A stretch of 64,000 nucleotides of DNA from NCBI GenBank assembly GCA_016871715.1, contig VHCO01000007.1, positions 1 through 64,000 of the forward strand, read 5' to 3'. Below, one piece after another: positions 1-7,723 of the stretch; the first letter of the stretch is position 1; each line of letters begins with the position of its first letter. Under the pieces are notes generated by a model. It was not told the origin of the DNA, did no database searches, and saw only the letters and a program-made list of their open reading frames with translations. The translations under genes were made by a program, and so were the position numbers. This DNA is from Verrucomicrobiota bacterium (GTDB taxonomy: Bacteria > Verrucomicrobiota > Verrucomicrobiia > Limisphaerales > J093).

Positions 1-590
1 ACGGCCGATGACTGAGGCGTCGCAGAGCTCCGCCCTCCAGAGCGGCAAGGGCCGATGACTGTGGACTTGGAGGGGCGAGTTCCACGAGCCCTCGGGCGCA
101 AGTCCGCGAGGCGAACGTCGCAGGCCGAAGGGGAACCAAGGCGTCGCGGAGCTCCGCCCTCCAGAGCGGCAAGGGCCGATGACTGTGGACTTGGAGGGGC
201 GAGTTCCACGAGCCCTCGGGCGCAAGTCCGCGAGGCGAACGTCGCAGGCCGAAGGGGAACCAAGGCGTCGCAGAGCTCCGCCCTCCAGAGCGGCAATGGT
301 CGATGACTGAGGCGTCGCAGAGCTCCGCCCTCCAGAGCGGCAATGGTCGATGACTGAGGCGTCGCAGAGCTCCGCCCTCCAGAGCGGCAATGGTCGATGA
401 CTGAGGCGTCGCGGAGCTCCGCCCTCCAGAGCGGCAAGGGTCGGTGACTGAGGCGTCGCGGAGCTCCGCCCTCCAGAGCGGCAAGGGTCGATGACTGAGG
501 CGTCGCAGAGCTCCGCCCTCCAGAGCGGCAAGGGTCGGTGACTGAGGCGTCGCGGAGCTCCGCCCTCCAGAGCGGTGACGGTCGATGACA
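1..590. repeat. Tandem array of a 47-bp repeat, nine copies, cut by the window edge
   Basis: Copies beginning with ggcgtcgc start at 16, 140, 264, 311, 358, 405, 452, 499 and 546. From 264 on the period is exactly 47 bp; the first two periods are 124 bp because each carries an extra segment starting ttggaggggcgagttccacg. Every unit contains the self-complementary core GCGGAGCTCCGC or a one-base variant. The arm of the long segment is roughly the reverse complement of the short unit, so the long form could fold into a hairpin. A second array of the same family lies at 11769-12033. No protein is claimed here even though the repeat is open in some frames. Confidence 0.93.
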
Positions 591-609
591 ATGGAGGGGA
601 GGGGGGGAA

Positions 610-1569
610 TCAGGTGGCCGGCTGCGCAGGGCCAGATCGCGTTGTCTTGAGTTTCGCCCATCTGGCTCGGGCGGCCTGGATCAGTCTGCGCCGGGCCGCT
701 GCAGAGAGAGTCTGGCGGCGCGGGCGCGCGGGTTTTCGGGTCTTCTTGGGGCGCGGCGGAGTGGCGGGCCTGGACGCGGCCTTCCGAGTGACCGGTGGGG
801 CGTTTTGGGTGACAACGAGCAGAGTGGGCACTGCCGGAGGGGCAACCTGCGTCGAGTCCAATTCGATGCCGAACACGGCGCCGATTTCGCTCTCGGCCAG
901 TTCGGGACCGGCCGCGGGGGTCTTGGCGGCGAGATCGCCTGCTGTGGCGGCTTGGGTGATGAGTTCTTCGTGATTGACGGCGCGCAGGGTGAAGAGCAAC
1001 TCGGGGCTCGCATCCAGGCGCGCGCCCACACCGTAGAGCACGGCGGCGACGTGTTTGCACATGGTCGCCCAGTCCGGACAGGAACACTTGAGCTTGATCT
1101 CGGTGGGCTCGGGAAACAGGCCGGTCTCCTTGCGCGTGAGGATGCTCATGACGTGGTCGGAGAAGCGGCCTTGCAGCAACTCGACCAGCGATCCGATGCC
1201 ACCGGCACATTCGGCGCAGAGCTTCTTCCACTTGGCCTTGGCGGCGGCGGCGATGCCGATGCGAACCTGGTACAGCTCCGAGCCGCTGACGGTCGCTTCG
1301 ATTTCGCCCGGGCGGATGTCGAGGTGGACGACCGAGCCGTTGCGCACGTAGGTACGGCCGCGCGGCAAACGGTTCGCGTAATCCATGTAAGACTCGAGAT
1401 GGTCGCACCAGGCCTTGCCCCAGAACGTGCGAGCGATGGTGCGGCCTTCGAGGCGGACCGGTTTGATGACCTTGCCTTTCTTGGCCAGCTTGGCCATCTC
1501 GCGCTCGGCTTTGCGGCGGCGCTCGGCCAGCGGGACGTAGGGGCGGAATCCGAAAGAGTACCAGCTCAT
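610..1569 (-). CDS. SWIM zinc finger protein paired with SNF2 helicase
   Basis: The 319-residue protein carries a SWIM-type zinc motif, CSCPDWATMCKH (CxC then CxH), around residues 160-172, which is typical of small partners of bacterial SNF2 ATPases and is thought to bind DNA or protein. The N-terminal half (SFGFRPYVPLAERR, then FWGKAWCDHLESY) matches the usual architecture of this family. The last 80 residues are Ala/Pro/Arg-rich and basic, probably disordered and nucleic-acid binding. It starts 14 bp after the helicase stop on the same strand, so the two are very likely co-transcribed. The exact substrate is unknown. The stop lies close to the repeat array. Confidence 0.88.
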   Translation of the reverse strand: MSWYSFGFRPYVPLAERRRKAEREMAKLAKKGKVIKPVRLEGRTIARTFWGKAWCDHLESYMDYANRLPRGRTYVRNGSVVHLDIRPGEIEATVSGSELYQVRIGIAAAAKAKWKKLCAECAGGIGSLVELLQGRFSDHVMSILTRKETGLFPEPTEIKLKCSCPDWATMCKHVAAVLYGVGARLDASPELLFTLRAVNHEELITQAATAGDLAAKTPAAGPELAESEIGAVFGIELDSTQVAPPAVPTLLVVTQNAPPVTRKAASRPATPPRPKKTRKPARPRRQTLSAAARRRLIQAARARWAKLKTTRSGPAQPAT

Positions 1570-1583
1570 AGTCGTGGCGGTGT

Positions 1584-4358
1584 TTATACCTCAGTCGCCC
1601 GGTTCAAGTCGAGCGCGACGAAGCGCAACAGTTCGTCGTTGTTCATCTCGGTCAACAGCTTCTCGCCGCCGCCTTCAAGCAATTCCGTCGAGAGCGATTT
1701 CTTGTCCTCGATCACCTGGTCGATGCGCTCCTCGATGGTGCCGCGGCAGACGAACTTGTGGACGAGGACGTTTTGCTTCTGGCCGATGCGGAAGGCGCGG
1801 TCGGTGGCCTGGTTTTCGACGGCGGGATTCCACCAGCGGTCGAAGTGGATCACGTGCGCGGCCTGCGTCAGGTTCAAGCCCGCGCCGCCGGCTTTCACGG
1901 TGAGCAGAAAGAACGGTGGACCGTCGTCGCGTTGGAAGGACTCGACCAATTGGCGCCGCTGGGCCACGGCGGTGCCGCCGTGCAACACCAAACCGGGCCG
2001 GCCAAAGACGTTCTCGAGAAAGGCCGCCAACGGGTCGGTGATCTCCCGAAATTGGGTGAAAACCAGCGCCTTTTCCTGCCGCTCGGCAATTTCCTCGGCC
2101 AACTCGCGCAGCCGGGCGAATTTGCCGCTCGCCTCGGGCGCGTAACCGCCGTCGCCCGACCACTGCGAGGGATGATTGCAGATTTGTTTGAAGCGCATGA
2201 TGAAGGCCAGCACCAGGCCCTTGCGCTGGATGCCGTCGGCGTTCTCGATCGCCTCGGTCAACTCGGAGACGGCCTTCTGGTAGAGCGCCGCCTGGGTCTT
2301 GCTCAGCCAACACCATGCGCGCACCTCGGTTTTCTCGGGCAGATCGGCAATGACCTGCTTGTCCGTCTTGAGCCGGCGCAGGATGTAGGGCCGCGTGAGC
2401 GCGCGCAGCGGGCCGTAGTCGGGCTGCGGAGCATCGTCGCGGGCACGAATGAATTTGGCGAACGCGCTGGCCGAGCCGAGGAGGCCAGGATTCAGGAAAT
2501 CGAAGATGGACCACAGATCGCTGGCGCGGTTCTCGACGGGTGTGCCGGTCAGGGCGAAACGGGCGGTGGCCTTGAGTTCTTTGACCGCGCGTGCCTGGCG
2601 CGTGCCGGGGTTCTTGATGGCTTGGGCCTCGTCGAGGATGGCCAGGCTCCACTCGCGCTGCCGCAGCGTCTCCAACCGTGCCACCATGCCGTACGTCGTG
2701 ATGACGAGATCCGCTTCGCGTCCGGCGGACGAAGCCAGAGACGCCCGCGGGTCGTCGGTTTCCGAGGGGTGAAGGATGAGAAACGTCAGCGACGGGGTGA
2801 AGCGCTGGATTTCCGCGCGCCAGTTGGCCAGCAAGGAGGCGGGCACGACGAGGATGCTGGGGATGGTTGCGGCCTCGTGCTTGCGCCGTAGCAACAGCGC
2901 CAGCACCTGCAAGGTCTTGCCCAAGCCCATGTCGTCCGCCAGGCAGCCGCCCAATCCCAGGCGCGCCAGGAACCCGAGCCAGTTGACGCCCACGGCTTGG
3001 TAAGGACGCAACTGCGCCAGGAGGCCGTCGAGGTTCCCCGTGGTCTCCAGGCGCGCCGGGTCGCGCAGTTCGGCCAGCGCCGCCTCGAGCCATTGCCCCG
3101 GCTGAATGCCCGTCCACTCGCGGTCGACCCCCAGCCCGGCGCCGTCCGCGGCTCCGGCGCCGGGTTGGAAGCCGGCGATCATCCGCATCCCCTCGAAGAA
3201 CGTCACGCCGTCCTGGCGCGCCATGTGCTCGACCTTTTTCCAGTGCGCCAGCGCGTCATTCAGCTTTTGCGGATCGACCTCGACCCATTGCCCGCGCACC
3301 AACGCGAGGCCGTCGGCCGCATTTAAGAGCCCTTGCCATTCCGCCTCGGTCAACGGTTGGCCATCCAGGGTGGTCTCGACCGAGAAATCCAGCAGCGTGT
3401 CCGCGCCGAGGCCCGCGCCGCGGCCCTGGCCGATGCGCACGTTGATGCGCGGACGCGGCGGCCGCCCGCCTTTCCACCAATCGGGCAGGCGCACGATGAC
3501 GCCCGCCGCTTCGCACAGCGGCACGTCTTTGAGGAACCGATACGCCTCGGCCGGCGTCCAGGGCAACGGCTTGAAGATGCGGTTGCTGTCCACCAGTTCG
3601 TGGATGAAGGCGCTGGTCGAGGCGGCCTTCTGGACGGGGGACAGCAGGTTGAGGAGGGCGGCCTTGTTGCCGGCGCCGGCGTATTCCTGGAGCGCCCGGC
3701 CCAAGGGCAGGTGCTGCACGCGCGACTGGCTCGAAATCCGCGACGCGTAACTGGCCATGAAGGCGAACGGATGCGTGGGGTGCCGCCGGTTTTCCGCGAG
3801 ATGAAACGTCACCCGACCCACCATGCGCCAGAGCGGATGGCTTGCTCGTAACCACGCCCCCACGCCCTGGGGATGCCGAAGCGCCTCGCCGCGCACCACG
3901 ACATCCAGCTCACCCCAGAGCTGCGCCAGGACCTCCGCGTTCAGGTACTCGCCCCCGCGCATTGGCGGGGCCGTGTCGGCCAGGGCGCGCAGCTCGGTCT
4001 GGGCCGGCGCCGGGAGCGGCGCCAGTTCTCGGGCCGACTCGAGTTCTGGCAGGTGGCACAAGCGGGTGAGATAACTGCGAGCCAGTTCGCGCCACCAAGC
4101 CGCCGCCGGCGGCAGCGCCGTGTTCAACTCGCGCGTCCCGAGGTGTAAGAGACCGCGCGCCGGCGAGTCGGCGAACGCGGTGGCTAGGCGCTGCCCGGCG
4201 TCCGCGTCTAAGCAGGGCACAGGCGCCGCGGCATCCCGGCCACTCGCCGCACTGGAGTCGCCCACGACCGATGGCTGGCGGTCCGCCGACTCGCCGCTCG
4301 GCGGGAGTTGTTCCACGCGCAGCAGCCCGTGCGGTGTCAGGAAGACATCGGAGAACAT
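1584..4358 (-). CDS. SNF2-family DEAD/DEAH-box helicase (Snf2/Rad54-like ATPase)
   Basis: The 924-residue protein is a Swi2/Snf2 double-stranded DNA translocase. Visible motifs are Walker A DDMGLGKT near residue 475, the DEAQ box (DEAQAIKN) near 575, motif III LTGTPVENR just after, and the C-terminal helicase motifs GGAGLNLTQA and DRAFRIGQ near residues 820-860. The N-terminal 450 residues are the SNF2-associated region found in bacterial family members. It is encoded immediately upstream of the SWIM protein, the usual bacterial pairing. The role (chromatin or transcription remodelling, repair) cannot be read from sequence. Start taken at the first ATG of the frame, giving family-typical length. 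Confidence 0.93.
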   Translation of the reverse strand: MFSDVFLTPHGLLRVEQLPPSGESADRQPSVVGDSSAASGRDAAAPVPCLDADAGQRLATAFADSPARGLLHLGTRELNTALPPAAAWWRELARSYLTRLCHLPELESARELAPLPAPAQTELRALADTAPPMRGGEYLNAEVLAQLWGELDVVVRGEALRHPQGVGAWLRASHPLWRMVGRVTFHLAENRRHPTHPFAFMASYASRISSQSRVQHLPLGRALQEYAGAGNKAALLNLLSPVQKAASTSAFIHELVDSNRIFKPLPWTPAEAYRFLKDVPLCEAAGVIVRLPDWWKGGRPPRPRINVRIGQGRGAGLGADTLLDFSVETTLDGQPLTEAEWQGLLNAADGLALVRGQWVEVDPQKLNDALAHWKKVEHMARQDGVTFFEGMRMIAGFQPGAGAADGAGLGVDREWTGIQPGQWLEAALAELRDPARLETTGNLDGLLAQLRPYQAVGVNWLGFLARLGLGGCLADDMGLGKTLQVLALLLRRKHEAATIPSILVVPASLLANWRAEIQRFTPSLTFLILHPSETDDPRASLASSAGREADLVITTYGMVARLETLRQREWSLAILDEAQAIKNPGTRQARAVKELKATARFALTGTPVENRASDLWSIFDFLNPGLLGSASAFAKFIRARDDAPQPDYGPLRALTRPYILRRLKTDKQVIADLPEKTEVRAWCWLSKTQAALYQKAVSELTEAIENADGIQRKGLVLAFIMRFKQICNHPSQWSGDGGYAPEASGKFARLRELAEEIAERQEKALVFTQFREITDPLAAFLENVFGRPGLVLHGGTAVAQRRQLVESFQRDDGPPFFLLTVKAGGAGLNLTQAAHVIHFDRWWNPAVENQATDRAFRIGQKQNVLVHKFVCRGTIEERIDQVIEDKKSLSTELLEGGGEKLLTEMNNDELLRFVALDLNRATEV

Positions 4359-4635
4359 CGTCAGCGCGACCTCGAGTTCATGGCGCCGGCGACAACGCGG
4401 CCGCCGCTGTCAGCATCGCGGCCCGCGAGAGGGTTCGCAAAACACGCGCCAGCGCCACAGGCGTGGTTACCATGGAGTCGAGGCTACGCTTCGCTGGCGG
4501 CGATTGCACGCGGTTTGGCGCGGACCGTTCGCCGTGGCTGCCCGGAGCGCCGATGGACGTATAGCAGTCGCCGTCCCGGTCGACAGCCGGGCTATGGGTG
4601 TTGGGTCGGCCGTCTGCCGACTCCGCCCGCCGGTT

Positions 4636-5310
4636 TCACCGCCAGGGCAGATCGCCCGGCTGCAGCTCCCTGAGACGGATGTTCCGGAGCGCGATGGGCA
4701 AGCCGTGATCCTGGAAGCCGATCCACCCCGTCCGCGGCCGCCGGGCCAGTTGGCCGCCGCCGGAAAGATCGTGGGCATTCACGTTCACGTCATTCAGCAT
4801 GACCACAATCTTGTGGTCATAATGGGTGACTTTCATCGTGTTCCATTCCCCAGCGGGTTTGGCAGCAGGCCGATGGGGTTTGAGTCCGGGAATGATGCCG
4901 CCGGCGTCGTGGTCGGTGAGGGAGGCAGCGGACTGGCGGCTGGGCGAATCGTAGATTTGGACTTCGATGCCCTGGGCCACTGGGTCGTTACGGTCGCCGA
5001 CCCGAAAATAGAAGCCGCTGTTGCCGCCCGGTTCGAGCCGGTAATCGAACTCGATCTCGAAGTCGGTGTATTGCTGTTTTGACCACAGATAGGCCGACCA
5101 ACGCGACCACCCGGATTCGCCGGGACGCGGCTGGAGCGCGGCGACGCCGTCCTGCAGCACCCAGTTGCCGGTGGTAGTCCACCGATCGTCCAAGCGCTCG
5201 GTTTGGGCAGACAACAGTGGAACCCACGCTTTGTCCTGGGAGGTCTTTTCCGCGGCGATCGCCGCGGCGCCGAGCAGGCCCGTCAAGGCGATCAGGGAGA
5301 AGGTCTTCAT
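4636..5310 (-). CDS. Secreted DUF1080 (3-keto-disaccharide hydrolase-like) protein
   Basis: A signal peptide ([20 protein letters not shown]) is followed by one DUF1080 domain of about 200 residues with the family hallmarks YTDFEIEFDYRLEPGGNSG and the closing strand TGWIGFQDHG. DUF1080 has a concanavalin A-like fold; some members hydrolyse 3-keto-glycosides, but most are uncharacterised and very common in Planctomycetes and Verrucomicrobia. It lies 11 bp downstream of the DUF1579 gene, so the two probably form an operon. The signal-peptide DNA is nearly identical to that of the neighbour. Upstream on this strand, 4359-4635 (between SNF2 start and this stop) holds nothing I recognise. Confidence 0.88.
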   Translation of the reverse strand: MKTFSLIALTGLLGAAAIAAEKTSQDKAWVPLLSAQTERLDDRWTTTGNWVLQDGVAALQPRPGESGWSRWSAYLWSKQQYTDFEIEFDYRLEPGGNSGFYFRVGDRNDPVAQGIEVQIYDSPSRQSAASLTDHDAGGIIPGLKPHRPAAKPAGEWNTMKVTHYDHKIVVMLNDVNVNAHDLSGGGQLARRPRTGWIGFQDHGLPIALRNIRLRELQPGDLPWR

Positions 5311-5321
5311 GATCGTCTCCC

Positions 5322-5939
5322 TTAGCGGGCGCCTGTCTTGGCGGTGCGCGTGTAGGTGATCTCGAGGTGCTTCCCGAATTCCTTCGCGCCGGCGGGCTTG
5401 CCGAACATCGTCAGGATCATCCGGTCCGGTCCGCTCTCTTCCAGGACCATCCGATGCAGCATCGTGCTGCCGTCGGGCATTTTTTGTTCACCGTTATAAG
5501 TGATGGCGTTGCCCTGTTTCTTGCCGTAGCTCATGAAGATGCCGGTGCTCATGCTGTCCATCCACGCCATGACGTATTGCTTCTCCATGGTGTCATACGC
5601 CGTGACGCCAAAGCCCTCGAACTTGCCCATCGGGCTTTCCGAGGAGTATTCCTGGACCAGGTAGCGGCCATCTAGGATGGCGCGCAACGTGGCCTTGCCT
5701 TTCCCCTCGAACGCCTGCGCCCCCATCGTGTGCTTCTCGACCGCGGTCCAGTCGCCTGCGCTCTGCTGGAACGCCGCGTGCGGCTCGCCTTTGGCGTTCA
5801 GTTTCATCCATTGTTCCATCATAGCCGCATGGTCCATCTCGGCGGCAGTCCCGCCCGGCTGCCGCTCGTCCGCGGCCAGCGCCATCGCGCCGAGCAGGCC
5901 CGTCAAGGCGATCTGGATCAGGGACCATCTCGTTTTCAT
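5322..5939 (-). CDS. Secreted DUF1579 family protein
   Basis: A signal peptide beginning [18 protein letters not shown] is followed by a DUF1579 domain: a [20 protein letters not shown] strand pair, the core [20 protein letters not shown], and [19 protein letters not shown]. The family is a lipocalin-like beta barrel of unknown function, widespread in PVC bacteria. Start placed at 5939, where the signal peptide begins; an in-frame ATG nine codons upstream is possible but would spoil the signal. It is 205 residues long. The gene leads a two-gene unit with the DUF1080 gene, and 5940-6048 is the divergent promoter space towards the regulator remnant. Confidence 0.86.
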   Translation of the reverse strand: MKTRWSLIQIALTGLLGAMALAADERQPGGTAAEMDHAAMMEQWMKLNAKGEPHAAFQQSAGDWTAVEKHTMGAQAFEGKGKATLRAILDGRYLVQEYSSESPMGKFEGFGVTAYDTMEKQYVMAWMDSMSTGIFMSYGKKQGNAITYNGEQKMPDGSTMLHRMVLEESGPDRMILTMFGKPAGAKEFGKHLEITYTRTAKTGAR

Positions 5940-6048
5940 AGGTCGTATCGGGTTTTGTTGTGGCACGTGCTGGCCAGGTTGCAGGTTGCGGTTGGTAGGC
6001 CGATGGGCATCCCCAGGGAGCAGACCGGCCGAACCAACAGGTCATTCC

Positions 6049-6645
6049 ATGGATGACGTTAGCAGCTCTATTTCCAGAGGCAAGCGGGAATCCTGGTCTG
6101 CCGCCCGGTGCAACGCTATGCCAACGGATGTACTCGATTATGTGCCGGACGGGGTGTTCACGGTGGACACCGAATGGCGGATTACGTTCTTCAACCGGGC
6201 TGGCGAGCAGATCACCGGTATCCCGCGGCAGGACGCGCTCGGCCGTCGTTGTTGCGACGTTTTGTTCGACCTGCTGCCCGTGGTGGCCGCCAGCGACAGC
6301 ACGGTCTTGATCGAAGGCTCCAGCGGCACCGGCAAGGAGTTGGTCGCCCGCGCCATTCACGAACGGTCGCCCCGCAAGGCCCGCCGGTTCGTGGCCGTCA
6401 ACCGCGGTGCGTTGCCGGGCACCTTGCTTGAATCCGAGTTGTTCGGCTACAAGACCGGCTGCACCTCAACACCCGGAACGGCCAGCTCTGCCGCAGCGTC
6501 CTGGTCGAGCACGAGCAGCCGCGGCACGGCCGAGAGTAGGAATGCGTCCAGCAAGTGCCCCAGCATCGCATGCATCGCGTCCTTGGCCGCGCTAGTGCCG
6601 GGCGGTGCCCACACCGAGCTTGCCGGCAAATTCCCAATCCGGTAG
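6049..6645 (+). pseudogene. Remnant of a PAS-sigma54 interaction domain regulator
   Basis: The first 60 codons are a good PAS domain ([16 protein letters not shown], then [20 protein letters not shown]). It joins abruptly to a sigma-54 activator AAA+ domain beginning [19 protein letters not shown] (Walker A) and running through the [11 protein letters not shown] and [10 protein letters not shown] segment (GAFTGA-loop region). After about 6458 the frame turns into Ser/Thr/Ala-rich nonsense and stops at 6645; the rest of the AAA+ domain and the HTH are missing. The linker between PAS and AAA+ is also shorter than normal. An intact protein of this kind would activate sigma-54 promoters; this copy cannot. 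The sequence after 6458 may derive from an unrelated gene on the other strand. Confidence 0.8.
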
Positions 6646-6683
6646 GGTGCCTGGCGAGTTAACTGAATCTGCGATTATCTGCG

Positions 6684-6932
6684 ATGCACACCACCTACCG
6701 AATGAGCGCGGCGGACCTGGACGAGCGGTTCCTGGCCAGCGTCAAGTCGCTGTTCGGCGCCAGTGAAATCGAGATCTCCATTTGCGGTCCCGCCCAAGTC
6801 GAGGAGGACGAAACGGCCTACTTGCTGAAATCCGAGGCCAACCGGCGGCATTTGCTGGAAGCCCTGGCCGATGTGGAAGCCGGACGGAATCTGGTGACCG
6901 TGCCGCCGGGTGAGCTGGCCACCATGAAATGA
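6684..6932 (+). CDS. Antitoxin of a YefM/RelB type, partner of YoeB-like toxin
   Basis: The 82-residue protein has the C-terminal toxin-wrapping pattern of this antitoxin group: DETAYLLKSEANRRHLLEAL followed by a short tail. The N-terminal part (ADLDERFLASVKSLFG, then EIEISI) would form the DNA-binding and dimerisation section that represses the operon. Its stop overlaps the toxin start (ATGA), the usual translational coupling that makes antitoxin ahead of toxin. I infer antitoxin function mainly from the pairing; N-terminal similarity to classical YefM is weak. Confidence 0.8.
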   Translation: MHTTYRMSAADLDERFLASVKSLFGASEIEISICGPAQVEEDETAYLLKSEANRRHLLEALADVEAGRNLVTVPPGELATMK

Positions 6933-7189
6933 GGTCTGTCGTGTTTACCGCGACGGCGCTGAAGGACTTCGTGGAATGGGCGCGCCTGGATGCCAAACTC
7001 CACCAGCGGATTGCCACCTTGATCTTTGACATCCTGCGCGATCCCTTCCAAGGCCTCGGCAAACCGGAGCCGCTGAAGCACCAGTTCAAGGGCTGTTGGT
7101 CGCGGCGGGTCAATGACGAGCATCGGTTGGTTTATCGGATTTCAGATCAGGCCATTTACATTCTGTCCTGCCGGTACCATTACGAGTAA
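6929..7189 (+). CDS. yoeB: YoeB/Txe-family mRNA interferase toxin
   Basis: The 86-residue protein matches Txe/YoeB over its full length: start FTATALKDFVEWARLD, middle DPFQGLGKPEPLKHQFKGCW, and the catalytic end HRLVYRIS then CRYHY. YoeB toxins bind the ribosome A site and cleave mRNA; the HRLVY histidine/arginine and the terminal C-x-YHY region are part of the active site, and all are present here. It is coupled to the upstream antitoxin by a 4-bp overlap. No obvious disruption, so the module is probably functional even though both sides are decayed genes. Confidence 0.93.
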   Translation: MRSVVFTATALKDFVEWARLDAKLHQRIATLIFDILRDPFQGLGKPEPLKHQFKGCWSRRVNDEHRLVYRISDQAIYILSCRYHYE

Positions 7190-7245
7190 TTGCAGGCTGC
7201 GGAGCTGACAGACCAGCAGCCACGCACAATCCCGCCATCCCTCCG

Positions 7246-7455
7246 ACCGTTCTGCTCGTTGCCCACTGCTTGCTGGCGCTGCTGGCCGCACTGATGGGCG
7301 AGGCGCCGCCTGGCTCGTTCAAGTTGACGCACACCCGGCTGCAAGTCGCCGTGAGTTTTGTGGCCGGCTTGATGCTCGGCCTGGCGCTGCTGGGACTGCT
7401 GCCGCACGCCAGTCACGAACTGCATTCGGTGCTCGACGGTCTGGCCCTGTCGGCG
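7246..7455 (+). pseudogene. Remnant of a ZIP-family metal transporter
   Basis: In frame from about 7246 the translation gives VLLVAHCLLALLAALMGE, then AVSFVAGLMLGLALLGLLPH, typical of the first membrane helices of ZIP zinc/iron permeases. It then passes at SHELHSV directly into LDGLALSAV, which in intact ZIP proteins belongs to the central histidine helix, so the intervening loop and helices are missing. After 7455 the sequence is a dispersed palindrome element. There is no upstream start and no downstream half. Confidence 0.6.
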
Positions 7456-7585
7456 GTACGGCAGACCAGAATGTCTGCGCTACGAGGCCGCCAGGCGGCC
7501 TGGACGGGTAGCAGGGCGTTGAGCCCGTCCTGCCGATGGGTCCGGATCGGCGGACGCCCTGCCGACAAGAATGTCGGCGGTCTTG
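7446..7585. repeat. Cluster of dispersed short palindromes (REP-like)
   Basis: Two related palindromes flank a third. One is the GTCGGCGGTACGGCAGACC..GAATGTCTGC type near 7448-7480. Another is GCCGACAAGAATGTCGGC at 7561-7578. Between them, GGACGGG at 7502-7508 pairs with CCCGTCC near 7524-7530. The GCCGACAAGAATGTCGGC element recurs exactly at 12194-12211, and CAGACAGGAATGTCTG at 10832-10847 is a related form. The stretch 7586-7723 holds a short minus-strand fragment that I could not assign (it reads VTAQMRASDQRVVIAGNGE). Confidence 0.75.
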
Positions 7586-7723
7586 TAGTCGGCGTGCGCC
7601 TCGCCGTTGCCCGCGATGACGACGCGCTGGTCGGAGGCGCGCATCTGCGCGGTGACTGCGCCCTTGGGCTGGGTGGTGGGCTGGCGTCGAACACCCCGGT
7701 GGCGGTGGGCAGGCGACCGGTCA

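Noticed and set aside
1-590. CRISPR array
   Set aside because: The repeat units are contiguous, with no variable spacers and no cas genes.
805-2145. A 446-codon plus-strand open frame across the SWIM and SNF2 genes
   Set aside because: It is the antisense of two well-supported genes; its translation is typical GC-rich shadow coding without any motif.
6447-6629. Minus-strand 60-codon frame ([20 protein letters not shown])
   Set aside because: It looks coding-like but has no recognisable family, start context or neighbours; it may be a remnant inside the sigma-54 pseudogene.
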